Below are positions 13,540 to 26,800 of a DNA stretch of 64,000 bases, piece after piece (position 1 is the first letter of the stretch; every line of letters begins with the position of its first letter). Below the pieces are notes generated by a model. The model was not told where the DNA came from and did no database searches. It saw nothing but the letters and a program-made list of their open reading frames with translations. A program made the position numbers and the translations under genes. Location: contig NC_088171.1 of NCBI RefSeq assembly GCF_028769735.1, positions 79,784,716-79,848,715 on the forward strand. Direction: 5' to 3'. This DNA is from Zonotrichia leucophrys gambelii (Eukaryota; Chordata; Aves; Passeriformes; Passerellidae).

Positions 13540-14685
13540 TGAGTGCACTCTCAGTCAATTTTCAAATGATACCAAGTTGAGCATGAGTACCTCGCATCTG
13601 CTGGAGGGCAGGCAGGCTCTACAGGCTGATCTGGATAGGCTGCCTGGATGAGCTGAGTCCAGTTGCATGAAGCTCAACAAGACAATTGCCAGGTCCTTCA
13701 CTTTTGTCACACTAACCCCATGCAATGCTACAGGCTGAAGGAAGAGTGGCTGCAAGGCCTGGGGTGCTGCTCAACAGCAGCTGAACATGAGGCAGCGTGT
13801 GCCCAGGTGGCCAAGAAGGCCAATGACAACCTTGGACTGTATCAGCAATGATGTGGCCAGCAGGACCAGGGTACTGGTGAGATCACACCTGAAGTCTTGT
13901 AGTGAGGTGGGGCAGTGTCTTCTACCATGCCTGCAGCAAGAGGAAATGGCCTTAAGCTGAGACAGAGGAGATCCATAATAGATATTAGGGAAAAAAAAAT
14001 CACTGTTAGGGTGGTCAGGCACTGATAAAAGTTATCCAGGGCTGTGGTGAGATCATCATCCCTGAAGATATTTTAGAGGCATCTGTTTCTGGTGCTGGGA
14101 GATATGGTTTAGTAGGAGTAGCAACGGTAGTGCTGCATGGTTGGACTGAATGATCTTGAAGGTCTCTTCCAAACTTGAGGATTCTGTGATTCAGTTTTGA
14201 GTCCCTCACCACAAGAAAGACATGGAGGGGCTGAAGTGAGAAGGGCAAAAATGTTGGTGAAGGGTCTAGAGCAGAAGTCCGATGAAGAGCACCTGAGGGA
14301 GCCTGAGGGATTGATTAGCCTGGAAAAAAGGGAGGCTTGGGGGAACTTTTTGCTCTTTACAACTACCTGTAATGAGGTTGTAGCCAGATGGTGGGGGTTC
14401 GTCTCTTCTACTATATCTCAAAGGAAAGAACAACATTAAATTGTCTCAGGTCTAACCAGGGGAGATTTAGTTTGGATATTAAGAACAATGTCTTCATGTA
14501 AAGGGTTGTCAAACATTGGAAAGGCTGCCTAGGGAAGTTGTGGAATCACCATCCCTGAACGTATTTAATAAACATGTAGATGCAACACCTGGGGACATGG
14601 TTAGTGATGGACTGGTCAGTGCTGTGTTAAAGATTGGACTTCAAAATCTTATTGGTCTTTTCCAACATTAACGATTCTATGAAAA
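13540..14685 (+). mobile_element. CR1 LINE copy, split by a nested CR1 fragment
   Basis: This copy runs in the plus direction and is 5'-truncated. The first part (13540-13900) matches the CR1 ORF2 3' half, with recognisable blocks such as GATACCAAGTTGAGC, CCCCATGCAATGCTACAGGC, GCCCAGGTGGCCAAGAAGGC and GGCCAGCAGGACCAGGG. The expected next CR1 sequence (TTCAGTTTTG then CCCTCACCACAAGAAAGACA) does not follow at 13901 but resumes at about 14190. It continues to a CR1 3' end with CGATTCTATGA near 14680. The segment between is a separate CR1 3' piece, listed on its own. Stop codons and frameshifts make it non-functional, and the reverse-transcriptase FADD box is altered (SND in its place). The element does not encode a complete protein. 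Confidence 0.8.
13901..14189 (+). mobile_element. CR1 3' fragment nested inside another CR1
   Basis: This 289-base piece begins at a typical 5'-truncation point (AGTGAGGTGGGG) and ends with a CR1 3' tail (TGATCTTGAAGGTCTCTTCC, then GATTCTGTGA). Left of it, the host CR1 stops at GAAGTCTTGT. Right of it, the host resumes with TTCAGTTTTGAGTCCC, which is what should have followed GTCCTGT in a normal CR1. This is best read as a short CR1 inserted in the same orientation into an older CR1. The alternative, two adjacent copies with a complementary deletion, is less economical. Only a 2-4 base overlap is seen at the junctions. Confidence 0.65.
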
Positions 14686-17600
14686 ATCCAGAAGAGCCAA
14701 AAGACCCAGAAAAAGAGGTGTGGTCCATGTGAATATGTTATTCCATCTCTGAGTCTCATCACAATGGAATAAAAGCCGGTGTAGTTGTTTGACATGATGG
14801 TTTTCTGTTCAAGTGAGCAAGGTCAATACAGTTGGTCGGACCAGGGAATTCTTTCTCAGTATTGAAAGTACAAAATGCAAAGGATTTCTGCTAATGAACT
14901 TCCGTCTTGTGCTACTGGTGTCAGACTTGGACAAATAGAGGCAGACAAATAAAGAGAAAGACAGCAATGAAGAGTCTATCAGAAGTTATTGCTATTAGCG
15001 CTTGGTCCATGTCATCAGCCATCTGTCCTGCCTCCTTTATCAGCTTCTTTGGGATACAAGTATGCTGTCACACGCACTGGCACACAAGTGCTAGTCTCTG
15101 TGTTAAGGAGTTGAGAAAAATCAATGAACTTTGTCACTGTACCACTTCTAGAGCACAGTGACTGACAGAAATGACTGACATAAACTACTTGACTTGACAT
15201 GAAACAGTTGCTTTCCTGCAAAATGCAGGGCACTCCCCAGAATACCCACCAGTTAATGGAAATTGCTGGCAATCATCAATTTGTCATCTATTGGGTGAAG
15301 AAAAAACAATAATACCTCCCATGTGTGGTGGAGAAATGCAGCATCACTTTAAGGAGGGCTTGTGTGGGGCAACCAGATTCCCAAATGCGCACATGGTAAG
15401 AGGAGGTCACCTGCATCTTCAGGTAGAGGTACATACCTCTACCATTGAACTCCTGACTGGTAGAAATAATCAGGAATTAAACCTCTGCACATTTGAAATG
15501 AACCCTTCTACATGATTAGTAGTATATGAACCTTTTAACTGTTAGTTAAATCAGTGTTAATAAGACACTGATTTCTTCTTGAGACACAAATATCAGAGCC
15601 CAGCATTCTCTGAGACACAGCAACTGGTCCCTGTTTGCACTCTCAGAGCCTTGACACAAATCAACCACAGAGAAATAGGGCCTTGAATTGCAGGAACAAT
15701 CCATAATCAATTCTGTGGCCTTGATCACTCTATTTAGGTAAAAATAAATCTACTTTATTAACTCAGGAGATTCTTTCCTTTCTGCTAAAACATAATGAGT
15801 TTTCTTTGCATTTTACAGCTTGATGTAGACATTTATGTGTCCTCCTATCATCATCTCACCTTCTGAGACAGTGATTTAAGTGCCAGCCTTACTACTACCC
15901 TAAATACACGCTCAAGTCTCAATAGTTGTGTTGAAGATGGCTTAACTGGTGACTGGGAAACAAAAATGGGGAAAAATTGTAATGACCACAAAATCTGATA
16001 GTGAAAGCAATGTTTTAGCACCTAAGGAAACCTGTGTTCCTCTATATCACCAAATATTTTTATTTTGCACAAGTATTCCAAACACCAAGGTACTCAGTGA
16101 TAGCAGATAATGCGAAACACAGCATTTATGGTGCTAGAGAAGTGTCAGACTTCTCAGGTGAGAAGAATTTCTTGTCATAGTTGGGAATTTGTGTTTAAAT
16201 GTTGAGATACTTTTAACTGAGGCCATGCATCACCTGAGCAATTTCTGTAAATCCAGATTTTAGGCTCAAACACCTAGACAAATAAATGTATATGTAGACC
16301 ATTTGAAGGACCCAAAGAACAGAAAAGAAAGGTACTTTAAAGGTCTAGAGGTTTGTATGAAACAAAATGTGAGATACTATATTAGTTTTAAGACCTGAAA
16401 AAGTGAAAGACCATTGACATTAATAAAAAGAGGTAAGAAGAAGACCAAATAGCAGCAATAGAATGCTTTAATTCATGCCTTGTTGGAAAAGTACAGATTT
16501 TCCAAAATCCAAAGAAATCCAAACTTCGGCTTCAATCACTTCCTTGACTTGCTGTTTCTTGTTCCTTATTCCTTATCTGCACTATATAGTATGACATGAA
16601 GTGGGAATGACAGGGCATTGCTACTGCTTACTGTAAAGGATTGCAGCAAGTTCTAACTCTTCCTCTGCATACAAGACATTTTTTGTAACCTTTCCTCTTG
16701 AAATCTCATTCAACTCACATCACTCAATAGATTTCTCTTTAGAGAGAATAAAAAAAAGATTTATGATATTGTGCCAAAATGTTGAAGATTAAGAGGTTCC
16801 AGAGCCACTGTTCTTGCAGTTATTAGCTCTCAGATAAGGTCTGATATTAAAAAATAGTTATTGTATACAATTGAAATAATAATCTGAAGAAGAATTGTCA
16901 CTTTATGTTGTTAACAGCCATAGTAATGATTAAAGATGAGTGACAAGTCATCTGTCATAATATAAAAATTCATTAAATTTCTTTTTCTCTTCATACCCTT
17001 GAAAAAGAAATAAAGGAAAAAATGTTCTTTGAGAAACTACCTAGAATCCAAATACAAATCTAACACCATTTCTCTGTAATTTATAACCATGAGAAAGGTT
17101 ATGGATAGTTCTTTACAATAAACACAGATCTGAAAAATAAAAAATTGAGCAATATTATCTACATTAACTTGTCCTAGAATGACACTGTAGAAATAATTAT
17201 AGAATTAAGTAAGGTGCTTGTGTACAACTGTAATGAACTCATAAAGTAATTTAAGAACTTCACACTGAGAAAAATAATTTTATCCAGTCTACTGTTTATT
17301 TCACACACTGCTCAGAACGAAGCCCATGAATAACAAGTAGAGCTGATTGGAAGGGATGTGCTAGGTCATGTTGTGGTAGAGTACATTTGAAGTTTCTTGA
17401 CATAAAAAAGGGGTTTAAGTCACAAAACCCAGTACCTATTCAGTGTATGTATTTTTTGGTATTAATTTATGTCTCAGTTGCTGGAAGACGCAGATCAAGG
17501 CCAAATTTTATTTATACTCACTAGGCAATCATCAGAATTAGCAAAAAGGAAGATAGGCTTCAGTAAAGTACTACAGCTGTTGGAGACTCTGTAGTCATAG

Positions 17601-19846
17601 GATTGATGAGACTGGGAATAATTTGAGTCTATTAACAAAATGATATAGCAGCTCCTACAAACCTTGACATAATCTTTGTCCCCAGTTTATTACTCTGGAC
17701 TGTCATTCCAGAAGCCCTATAGCCCTATATCCCAGATAACCACATATCTACTCTCAGGGAAATTCACGGTTACTCCTGTTTTTAAATTTTGATTGCAAAA
17801 AAATTACTTGATGTATTTATTTGCTAAATCTGTTTTAATTTCTGTGACTAGTTGAAATATTCCTTCTAGTTTACTGAAAATGTTGAAAACATTCTGCTTT
17901 TGGTTTGTTTCAAATCAAAGCAAAATCAAAGACAGAGTCCCCATCTTCCATGTGAATTACTAACTCTGGGTTTTGTCTGCTTCTGGTTGCTAGACACCTC
18001 AACTGCAGTGTTGAGAGAAGTGGGAAGCATCTGATTACAGAAATGAATTTCAGGCAGCAATAGATCTTCAAAATCAAAATGAACTTGACATATTTGGGCA
18101 TTTTGTTCTGTATAAGTCCTATGAATCCTGAACATGACTGAAGCATGAAAAATTTAGTAAAGGCCGTAATTTCATATCAAGGTTTCATTGTCATTTCACA
18201 TGCTTTTTGAGGAGTCCTTCAGAACACCTTTAAACTGGGAGAGCAGTTTACATAACATGGTTTTCATACCTTTAGCTCAACCCAGTTTATTAGCAGTGTA
18301 TGTTTTGACATTCACACAGACAGTCTTTTAAACAGAAAACTAATTATTGTAATTTATTTTTGAACTAGTTAAAAAAATTGCTTCCTTGAGAGTACTGTAA
18401 CAAGGCTTTTCATAGGTTTTTTGTTAGCTGAAGAAAAATACTCCTTTATTTTTTTATATATTGCTCCGATAATTCTTGAGCTACTTCAGCAGATATCATT
18501 AAAGCTTCACGGGTTTTGTCTAAGTTCTGCTGTAAATCTGACATAGCTCAGTTTGGGTTTTCTGGTTTTTTTGATATTTCAGTATGAGCTAGAGGTATAT
18601 ATTAAATTACAGCATGTTTCTATATGACTCAGAGGATATAACTCTTTCTTTTAGAATTTCTGTCGAGTAAGAAACAGCAATAACAAAAATAGGATTCTGC
18701 AGTATACTTCATCATTTTACCTGAGTTAAGTTTTCTGTCACCTAACTCAGGCAGTTAAAGACAATGCATTGATAGAAGTGCATCTGATCTATCATTATCC
18801 ACAAATATATTTGGTTCTGATTCATCATTCACTTTGTTTATGCATTATATGAAGAGGTATTTTTAGATTTTGAAACTTTCAACTTACCATGTCCCACCTA
18901 TTCAGAGGATGTGAGAGGTATAATAATAAATGCTTAGGTCTTCTATAAAATTGATACCTCAAAAAAAATCCTGCAATATTACTGCTGGTTTTGAGCAATA
19001 GGACACTGAAATCTGTGGAGGACATGGATATGATGAAAATGTGAGAGCACAAGTTTGATCTTGTGCTTTGAACTCATGTGTAAAGTATTGCACGAAGAAG
19101 TTTCCTAAACTAATTTCCACAGACTGCTGCTGTGTGATCTTTCACCACTTTTCTTGGCAGAAGAAAAGTCACTACCCTAGAGAAGAAAGAGAATGATCTT
19201 TCTTCATTATAGTATGCTGTTGTGCAGCAACAGAGCTGAGGTAGGCACCACTCAGGTCATTCTGGAAAAAAAAACACCTCAGAGGAGTGGAAAGGAGACT
19301 GCCATGGTGTATGAAAAACACCTGGAAACTGGATGTGTGCAAAAACATTTTCACAGATTCTGATTTTTGGGGGGAGGGGTGGAAACCGCCCAAAATAACC
19401 ATATGTCTGTTCTTCTCCATAAATCCATATTTATGAAAAAAACCAAGAACATCAAGTGAAATGCTTTCTTTGGAGCCTAATGCTATAGGTTCACGCTGAC
19501 TAAATCCTAAGTGAATCAGCCCTTTTTAGGATCAAACTAGGTCTTCTCTGAGTTCCTTTGATCACTTAAAACCTCATTGTTTATTTTTTTAAATTATTAT
19601 TGCATTTCAATGGGACAATGATTAATCATAAAATACAGAGAGATTTACATAAAATGCAAGACATTATGCTATTATATGCCCAGATGCATGCCAAATATAT
19701 CAACAATTTTTAGAAAAGTTAACTAGATAGACAATGTTTTTTCAGCAAACAATGTCACGAAATTATTGTCTTAGCCTGCCATAAGTAGTGAATCATATAT
19801 TTTTTGGTAGACATCATTACAGTGTTAATCAGGCTATTTTGTTAGT

Positions 19847-19874
19847 GACATAAATATAATGACATAAATATAAT
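19847..19874. repeat. 14-bp perfect tandem duplication
   Basis: GACATAAATATAAT occurs twice in direct succession (19847-19860 and 19861-19874) with no mismatch, which suggests a recent slippage event. Confidence 0.9.
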
Positions 19875-20564
19875 GAAAAAAGGAAAATTGTTTTCTAGAC
19901 AAAATTGTTTAATCAGTGAAATACACTAATTCAACTGTATTGTTATATGGATCTTCACTGAGTCCTAATCACAAAAACATTATGAAGTAAATTTAGATCA
20001 CGATTCCTAGATGTGGGGAGGAACAGTGACCATCCTTCACAAAATTTTCATCCATAAGGAAGCATAAAAAATAAAGTAAAAATCCCTACCACTCCCATGT
20101 TTTTCTTCTATGAATACAATCTGTAGCTAATGACAGACTATAAGCTAGGGTTTTTTTCCAGAAGAAAGACTGCCTTTACAACTGCCTGCAATATTGGGTG
20201 GTGATAATCTAGGGAAGAGATTCTTCTTTCTGTTGAAGGATGTTGTTTTGCCAAGTTTTACAAAATGGTTTCATAATGTATTCTTTGTTTCTTTTCTGCC
20301 AAGGTTGGAATTAATGGTGAGATGGTGTTTCTTGTTCAGACTCAGAGGTTTATTAGTTCTTATCTATGTTACAGTCTCAAAAGCTGTGAGTTCTACAGTA
20401 CTTTAACAAGGTAAAAAATGGCAACGTATCTTTCTCTATGAGGTCTTTTAAGAATAAACTGTCCAATTAAGAAATGACACCTAAATTATTTTTACTATTA
20501 ACCCAATAATATATGCCTGCAATGTGGATTTTTTTATCCAATTACACAATACCACCCAAATCCA

Positions 20565-20600
20565 TGAAGAAGAAGGTGAAGAAGAAGGTGAGGAAGAAGG
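20565..20600. repeat. short GAA-rich tandem repeat
   Basis: Three imperfect copies of a 12-base GAAGAAGAAGGT-like unit. It is a small trinucleotide-type low-complexity tract. Confidence 0.8.
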
Positions 20601-22979
20601 ACCAGCCTCCACCCTAAAACCTCCACTTTGCTTTATATATATCCCTATATTCTAAAATACTAAACTCTAGGTTTTCCATCCTGTGATATTACATGCTTTT
20701 ATTCAAACTACACACCCATAATCCCAGTTCAATCACTCAATTTTGGAAGCCTTCTCCATGGCCTCAGGTCAAATGTAGTTTTTTCTTGGGGGTCAGTGTC
20801 TGACAGCACAGAAAATCTAAAATTCTCAGCATCCATGATTCCAACAGTTTCATACCTAAGAAGAAACGTCCAGTTCCAAAAAAGTGAGGGAAGCAGAAGC
20901 CATAAGCTGCTACTATTAAATACTCAACTACCAGTGTATCAATAAGTAGTAGGAGAAGGAAATCTTGTCTCCTCACTAAAAATTTTGCAAGGCTTTGTTC
21001 ACTGCTTTTCAAAAACACAGTGCTGTCTAAACATTAATAAAAAGTAGTCTAAATTTCATGTATCTGGATCCTTTTATGATCCATGCAAGAATGAAACACC
21101 AGATAGTCTGGAACTAGGGGCAGTTTGGTTTCTTAGTGTTAAAAAACCTTGACGAGGTTCTGTTCAAACATACCTGAAGTGAATAGCAATCTGAAATTAT
21201 ATAGAACAATAGCAAAGTAATATTAGAGGCAAGAAAGATATTGCTGAAAGCTGGGAATTGTCCCCCAAGCAAAGTGGAGGTACTAGAGGCATTTTGATCT
21301 TCATAAAATTTTGATATAGCAGTGTCGAATAATCTGTGGTAGTTTATGAACTAAAAGATAAGATGGATAGTAGGTATGAGAAGAAAAGCTTTTTCGTAAT
21401 TATTCTTCTTGCTATGTATGCAGTCCATACCTATGAAGATTAATGTTGCCATTGCTAAGATGGGAGTATCAATCTTGTATTAAGCAGCTCTCCTGGAGCA
21501 ATAGGTATAGGAGAAACCTATGTTTCTTATCATAGACATAGCACATTTACATATCCGTTTACAAAAAAAATATTATGCTACAAAATTATTTGAGTGATCA
21601 CATTCCTTATTGGGACAGCCCCAAGTTCTTTATCATTCAATTACAGACTCAGTTTCAGGAAAAGGCAGTGTGCCTACCACTGTCTGTTTCTATTAGACCA
21701 CACATCATCTGTCTCTGTGCTGAGAGAGGGCTGGTGCTCAAGCGCCAGGCTATTGCTGTCTGCATCGTGTACTTGCAGCACTCCTCGCCTGTGAGTGTCT
21801 GAAATGACTTGTAAGAGCACTGCTGCACTCTGCATCCTTGGAACAGACTCCAACAGGCAGAACGGTCCCCATTGCACCAGGAGTGGCAGTCCCCACCTCC
21901 CACACTCCTCCAGCACTATCCTCACCAGGCTTCACACCTCAAAGCACCCCTCTACAGATTTGCATCATAAGTGAGGACGTACAGACCATGCCGTGAAAAC
22001 AAGACTTGGACAGGCTATGAAGCAACTGCTGTTAACTTTGAATAGAAAAATTGCTATGGTTTTGGGGTCACATAAGGATGCGAGTGAAGTTACAATGCAT
22101 GTATTAAGAGTGAGGGTGTGCTTCGTTCTCTATGCTCAGTTTGGTTTGTTTGTCACTAATCAAGTTGGCAGTTACTGTCATTGGAAGAATCAATAACAGA
22201 TCTGTATAGTAAAGGCCTTCTGAATCACACCAAATCCTTGTTTCTATTTTTTTCGAAATACAATACGTCATAAATGGAAATCTAGGAAAGAATGAAAAGT
22301 TAAGAAGCATCTGTGACACTTTTGCCTTATGTTTTTTCCAATGTTTTTTGGTTCTGGATTCAGAAATTGTACATATGCATTAAATAGGTATCCTTGGTCT
22401 CTTTTTCCATGAGTTTTCCCCATCTCTCTTTCAGTCCATGTTCTTTTTAGTATTTCCAATATTCTTTAGAGTAGTTTTACTAGCCTACTGAGTAAAGAAC
22501 TAATTTCCTAAAATTGTTTTGAAGGTAACTCCTACTAATTGATCTATCCGTCCTTATATTTTGGAAAATTAATATTCCAAATGGACTATCAACCTTACTC
22601 AACCTCTCCCAGACACTCTTTTTAAAAGAGATCTATTGTAATCTCTTTTTTTTCGTCATTTTTTCTCCAAGTTTTACAGTCTTCTCTTAGTTCATTATTT
22701 GATACAAAGAAGCAGTGCAGTTTGATACATCTGTTAATCCTTGTTCTCCTTTCCTGATTTTTTCCAGTTTTCATAAATTCTTTTTAAAAGGGAAGAGAAG
22801 GGGGTAATTCCAGGGAATTATACAATGAGATATGATGTTCCTTTTTTTTTATTCTTCACTTCTTTTTAAAAAGATTCTTACTTTTGATTTGGCTGTCTTA
22901 CCAATATTGGGCTGACATTTTCATAGAGCCATTTATGATGACCCAAGATTTTGTTCCTGAGTGATAATGACCAATTCAG

Positions 22980-23800
22980 GGCCCATTGTGCTGTGTGTGA
23001 AGGCCTGCTCATTCCCCTATACATGGCTTGACATTTATCTATACCGAATTTCATCTGCCACTTTATTGGCTACTCATTCATCTTCTTCAGGTCCTCCTGC
23101 AATTCTTCATGGTCTGCCTTTATTTCTACTGTCTTGAATAACTTGTTATCAGCAGTAAACTTTACCACTTCACTAATGGCTTTCAGTTCCAGGTCATCTA
23201 TTAATATATTGAACTGCGCAAGTCCCAGCACAAACCTATGTGAAATTCACTGTTGGTTACTGTAACAAACATTAATTCCTACCCTTTGTTTCATCATTTA
23301 ACCAAATGATGAAACGAAGTGAAGGACTTTATCTCATGCTATAACTGATTAAAGTCTTTAATGCTTTAGATGACAAATTAAATCAGAAGATTAGTGGGAA
23401 TCCAGGTGGGGTATATCAGTCAGAATACCCTTATCCACATGCTGAACTTTCAAATATCTATAGTATGATAATGGCACAGGATTTCGCTTCAAGAGTCTGC
23501 ATTGTCTCTTCCCCAGATTTATGTTTGTGATTATTAATTTGTGCATTATTATAGGCTATACTAATCTGCCTTGTTGAGATATCAGATTTGTGTATACTCT
23601 GAATTTCTTGGAATCTCACCTGGGATCAATTTAAAAGCTACCTTCATATCCCCCAAATACTTCAAGTACCAGGAGAATTTTAAGTAAGTCTTGGGTGCAT
23701 ATAATTTGATCCTGCCAAATAGTCAGCGTTCTTTTGATCATTGTTGCTAATTTTATTCCACTGAATGATGCTTAGCAGATTGTTCTCTTTCCATCAAGTG
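22980..23800 (-). mobile_element. ancient CR1/L3-like LINE fragment (ORF2, antisense)
   Basis: The plus strand reads as the complement of an old amniote CR1/L3-type ORF2. Recognisable blocks, in order, are AATTTCATCTGCCACTTTAT, CTTCAGGTCCTCCTGCAATT, ATTCCTACCCTTTGTTTCAT, CTTATCCACATGCTGAAC, TCTCTTCCCCAGATTTATG and TCTTGGGTGCATATAATTTG. These follow the same order as in turtle and crocodile CR1 sequences that I remember, where the sense strand encodes the reverse-transcriptase palm. The copy is far more diverged than the other CR1s in the window, so it probably inserted before birds radiated. Reading frames are destroyed. The ends are uncertain by 50-100 bases or more. Confidence 0.65.
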
Positions 23801-26800
23801 TCTGGTATGTCTGCTGCTGCCTTATTCATGTTCCTTCATTTGACAACTTATACTTTATATTGTTACTGTACAGGTTTGATTCTCTTCCCAGCATCCAGTT
23901 TAAATCATACTCTCTGTTTGACTAATTCCGTTCTGTGTTCTAGCCTTCACAGAGACTAAATAAATTTCCATACCATCATCCATATTAAATATGCCATCTC
24001 CACCTCTCTGCTGTTCTGGACATGTCTGCTTACTCTTATTTCTTCATTTAAAGGCTCACTCTCAACTTCCTTGATATTAAATGGTAGCAGCTTGACCCAC
24101 TTGTCATTCAGAGGAAGGGAAGTACATCTCTTCTGCATGACCATCCATTATCCTAGAAGCTTCTGATGCCTCTTAATCCTTACTACTGGATTCTCAGCCC
24201 AGCATTAAAAGTTTGCCTCTCTTTCTCCATCTCCAGCACCACTGAAATTGCAGAGAGCATTACAAAGAAAACTACTTTGAGGGTTTTTGTACTCTAAAAA
24301 CATTCTTCGAACCCTAAAATCAATTCCATCTCTCTCTTTCACTCTGCTATTTTTATTCCCATGTACACCAGCTACAGGCCCCCTCTGCTGGTTCCTAGCA
24401 GTTGGTAGAGACGTTTCATAAGGTCTGACACATTTGTGCACTTGGCAAGCAAGTCACCATGAAATTCTCTCTCTGCAGTCACAAGCCCAGCTTGCTATTT
24501 TTCTGGTAGCAATTGCCCACCACTGCAATCTGCCTCTTGCTTCCAGCAGAGCCTCTGCTTAAGGAAGCATTTCCTTGGCACAGGAGGGCAGATGAGCAAG
24601 GCAGACTGGGATCCTTTACCCTTCACCCACCTGATGCCTCCCACCCTGCCACCAGCCCCCAGCTGGGGCCTCTTCCTTGGTCTCAGTGCCTCTATGCCAA
24701 TCCAAAGTGCAAATGTGATCCTCTCTGTGCATCTGTGCTGTTTCTCAGCAGTATCGGGTTTGCTGCCTTGGAGAAGAAATGATTAAGCACCTCTAAAAGC
24801 TCTTGAAGAATCTCTCCAGATTCTGAGATAATTCAGATCACTCACTCTAGCCTGAAAAATTTTTAGGTTTTTTAATGGTAGAGTTGCAATCCACCTACAG
24901 TATACACATCTGCTACTCGCCCTGAGAATATATACAGTCATATGGAAATTGGTACAGTAAAATGATCCCCCCCCTCCAACTTCATGCTGGTGAACACCAC
25001 CTCTATTTCTCTCTAAAAGAGTGAAATTAATTAATTAGAAATTAATTCCTAATGTAAGTATTCAAGTCTGATTTAAAAATTAACTTAAATAAATCCCAAC
25101 TAACTTTTAATTTCCCCCTATATTTATAGATGTTTTTGAAAGCTTTATACTATAATTATTTTTCAAGGCTAAATCTTCACACAACAGACTAAAAAACCCC
25201 AAAAAGTTATTAATCTCTACACCAGCCGACACTGCAGAGTTCACTTGAGTATTTTCCCAGAAATATTGATCATTTTTGTATTATGCAATAAACTTTTAAG
25301 CTTTTATTAGTACAGCCATATTTTGATCAGATTCAAATTCTAAAACTCCAATACAATGGAAAATAGAGAATTTAAATTTTAAATTGAATATAGATAGAAC
25401 AGTCAGTTTACCATGCTTCATGAAACCCACAGTATCTAAACTGTATCTTCTCCACCTCGCATACCCACACCTCTACTCAGTGTTAAAGATATTGAGGTTT
25501 AAAACAAAGGCATATTCATCTACTGCCAAAAAATGAAGCTGCAGTTACATGAAGCCAGACAACACACTTTTCAGAGCTGATAAGAAAACAAAAGAGACCC
25601 TGTTATTTTCACACAATGCCAAATGCTGCTTGCAATATGTTCATATTTAATTTCCTTACTATTTTATTTTCAGTAATGTTTATTATTTATTTTTATCTCA
25701 ATTCATGGACTGTGCAGTTTATTGCCTCAACCACGGAATGAAGAAAATATTTGGAACAGCATTTCTCTGCTGGCACCCTAGATGTATCACTTGCTTCCTG
25801 TAAATATTCATTTTTTCATATCTGGAATATTTTTACAAGAACAGTGACACCAAGTCTTTTCAAAATGGCTTTCTTTGAGATGGATTACTTTTCCTTCCCG
25901 TAGCTCTGTATGATTTGTTTGTGAAGAACTATGGGAAACTGATATTAAACTTACTGTATAAATTAGGATTGTAGCTATTAAGATTTTAGTTTATTATAGA
26001 CATTTTTCCATTCTTTTTGTAAATCATAAATAGTTTCAATGAATAATAATTAAATATAACGTTCATATTATTTACTGTAAACAGCTACATCAAGCAAAGA
26101 TAAAAAAATACATTGCATATCATCAGGATTTAAAGCTGATTAAAATTATTAAAATGCTGAAAGTTTCCAGGGAGAAGATTATTTTTTCAGATGTTGTTCA
26201 CAGGGATGTATGTCTTCAAACTACACATATTTATTTCTTTTCTCCCCATCATAAGATGATTTTCCTTGAAAGACGATTATATCACCTATATTGCCTTTCA
26301 GTTGTGCATTTGACATGAAGACCTGCATTGTAAAATAGTACTCTTCCCATTTTCAGATTGGGAATGAGGCATTAAGAAGAAAAGCAATTTTTAGATCAAT
26401 GAGAAGGAAGTGATTTGAAGGTAAATTTAAGTATAGCGATATAATCACAGTTGTCTCCTATGGGAAGTAGATCTACTTTCTATGGGTAGATATAGTAAAA
26501 AAAGAAAGAGAATATCCAGTTTCTGTCAAACTAAAGCATCACAATTTTACATGTGAAGTACTGAAACCTTGTTCCATTGTTTTATTGTAAACTTGTGTGG
26601 AAATGAGGGAGGGGTGATATCTAGATTTTCCATAATTGATGTGCATATATTTTTTTAACAATTCTGTAAATCCCTTTCCAGTAGTTCAAGGACCAGTACT
26701 TCTTATATGAGAACATAAAAAAGCTGGAATAGTTGTTATTCCCATCTCATTACTATTCTTGCTTGGTAAAAGAACTTCAACATTACAGTGAAAACAAGTG

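Larger units (their letters stand above)
14686..22979. other. non-coding stretch, no recognised genes
   Basis: No gene, RNA or well-defined transposon was seen. Open frames are all below 90 codons without recognisable families. Slightly GC-richer patches near 15000-15500 and 21650-21960 carry overlapping frames on both strands, which argues for composition rather than coding. A perfect 14-bp tandem at 19847-19874 and a GAAGAAGGT repeat at 20565-20600 are listed separately. Confidence 0.5.
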
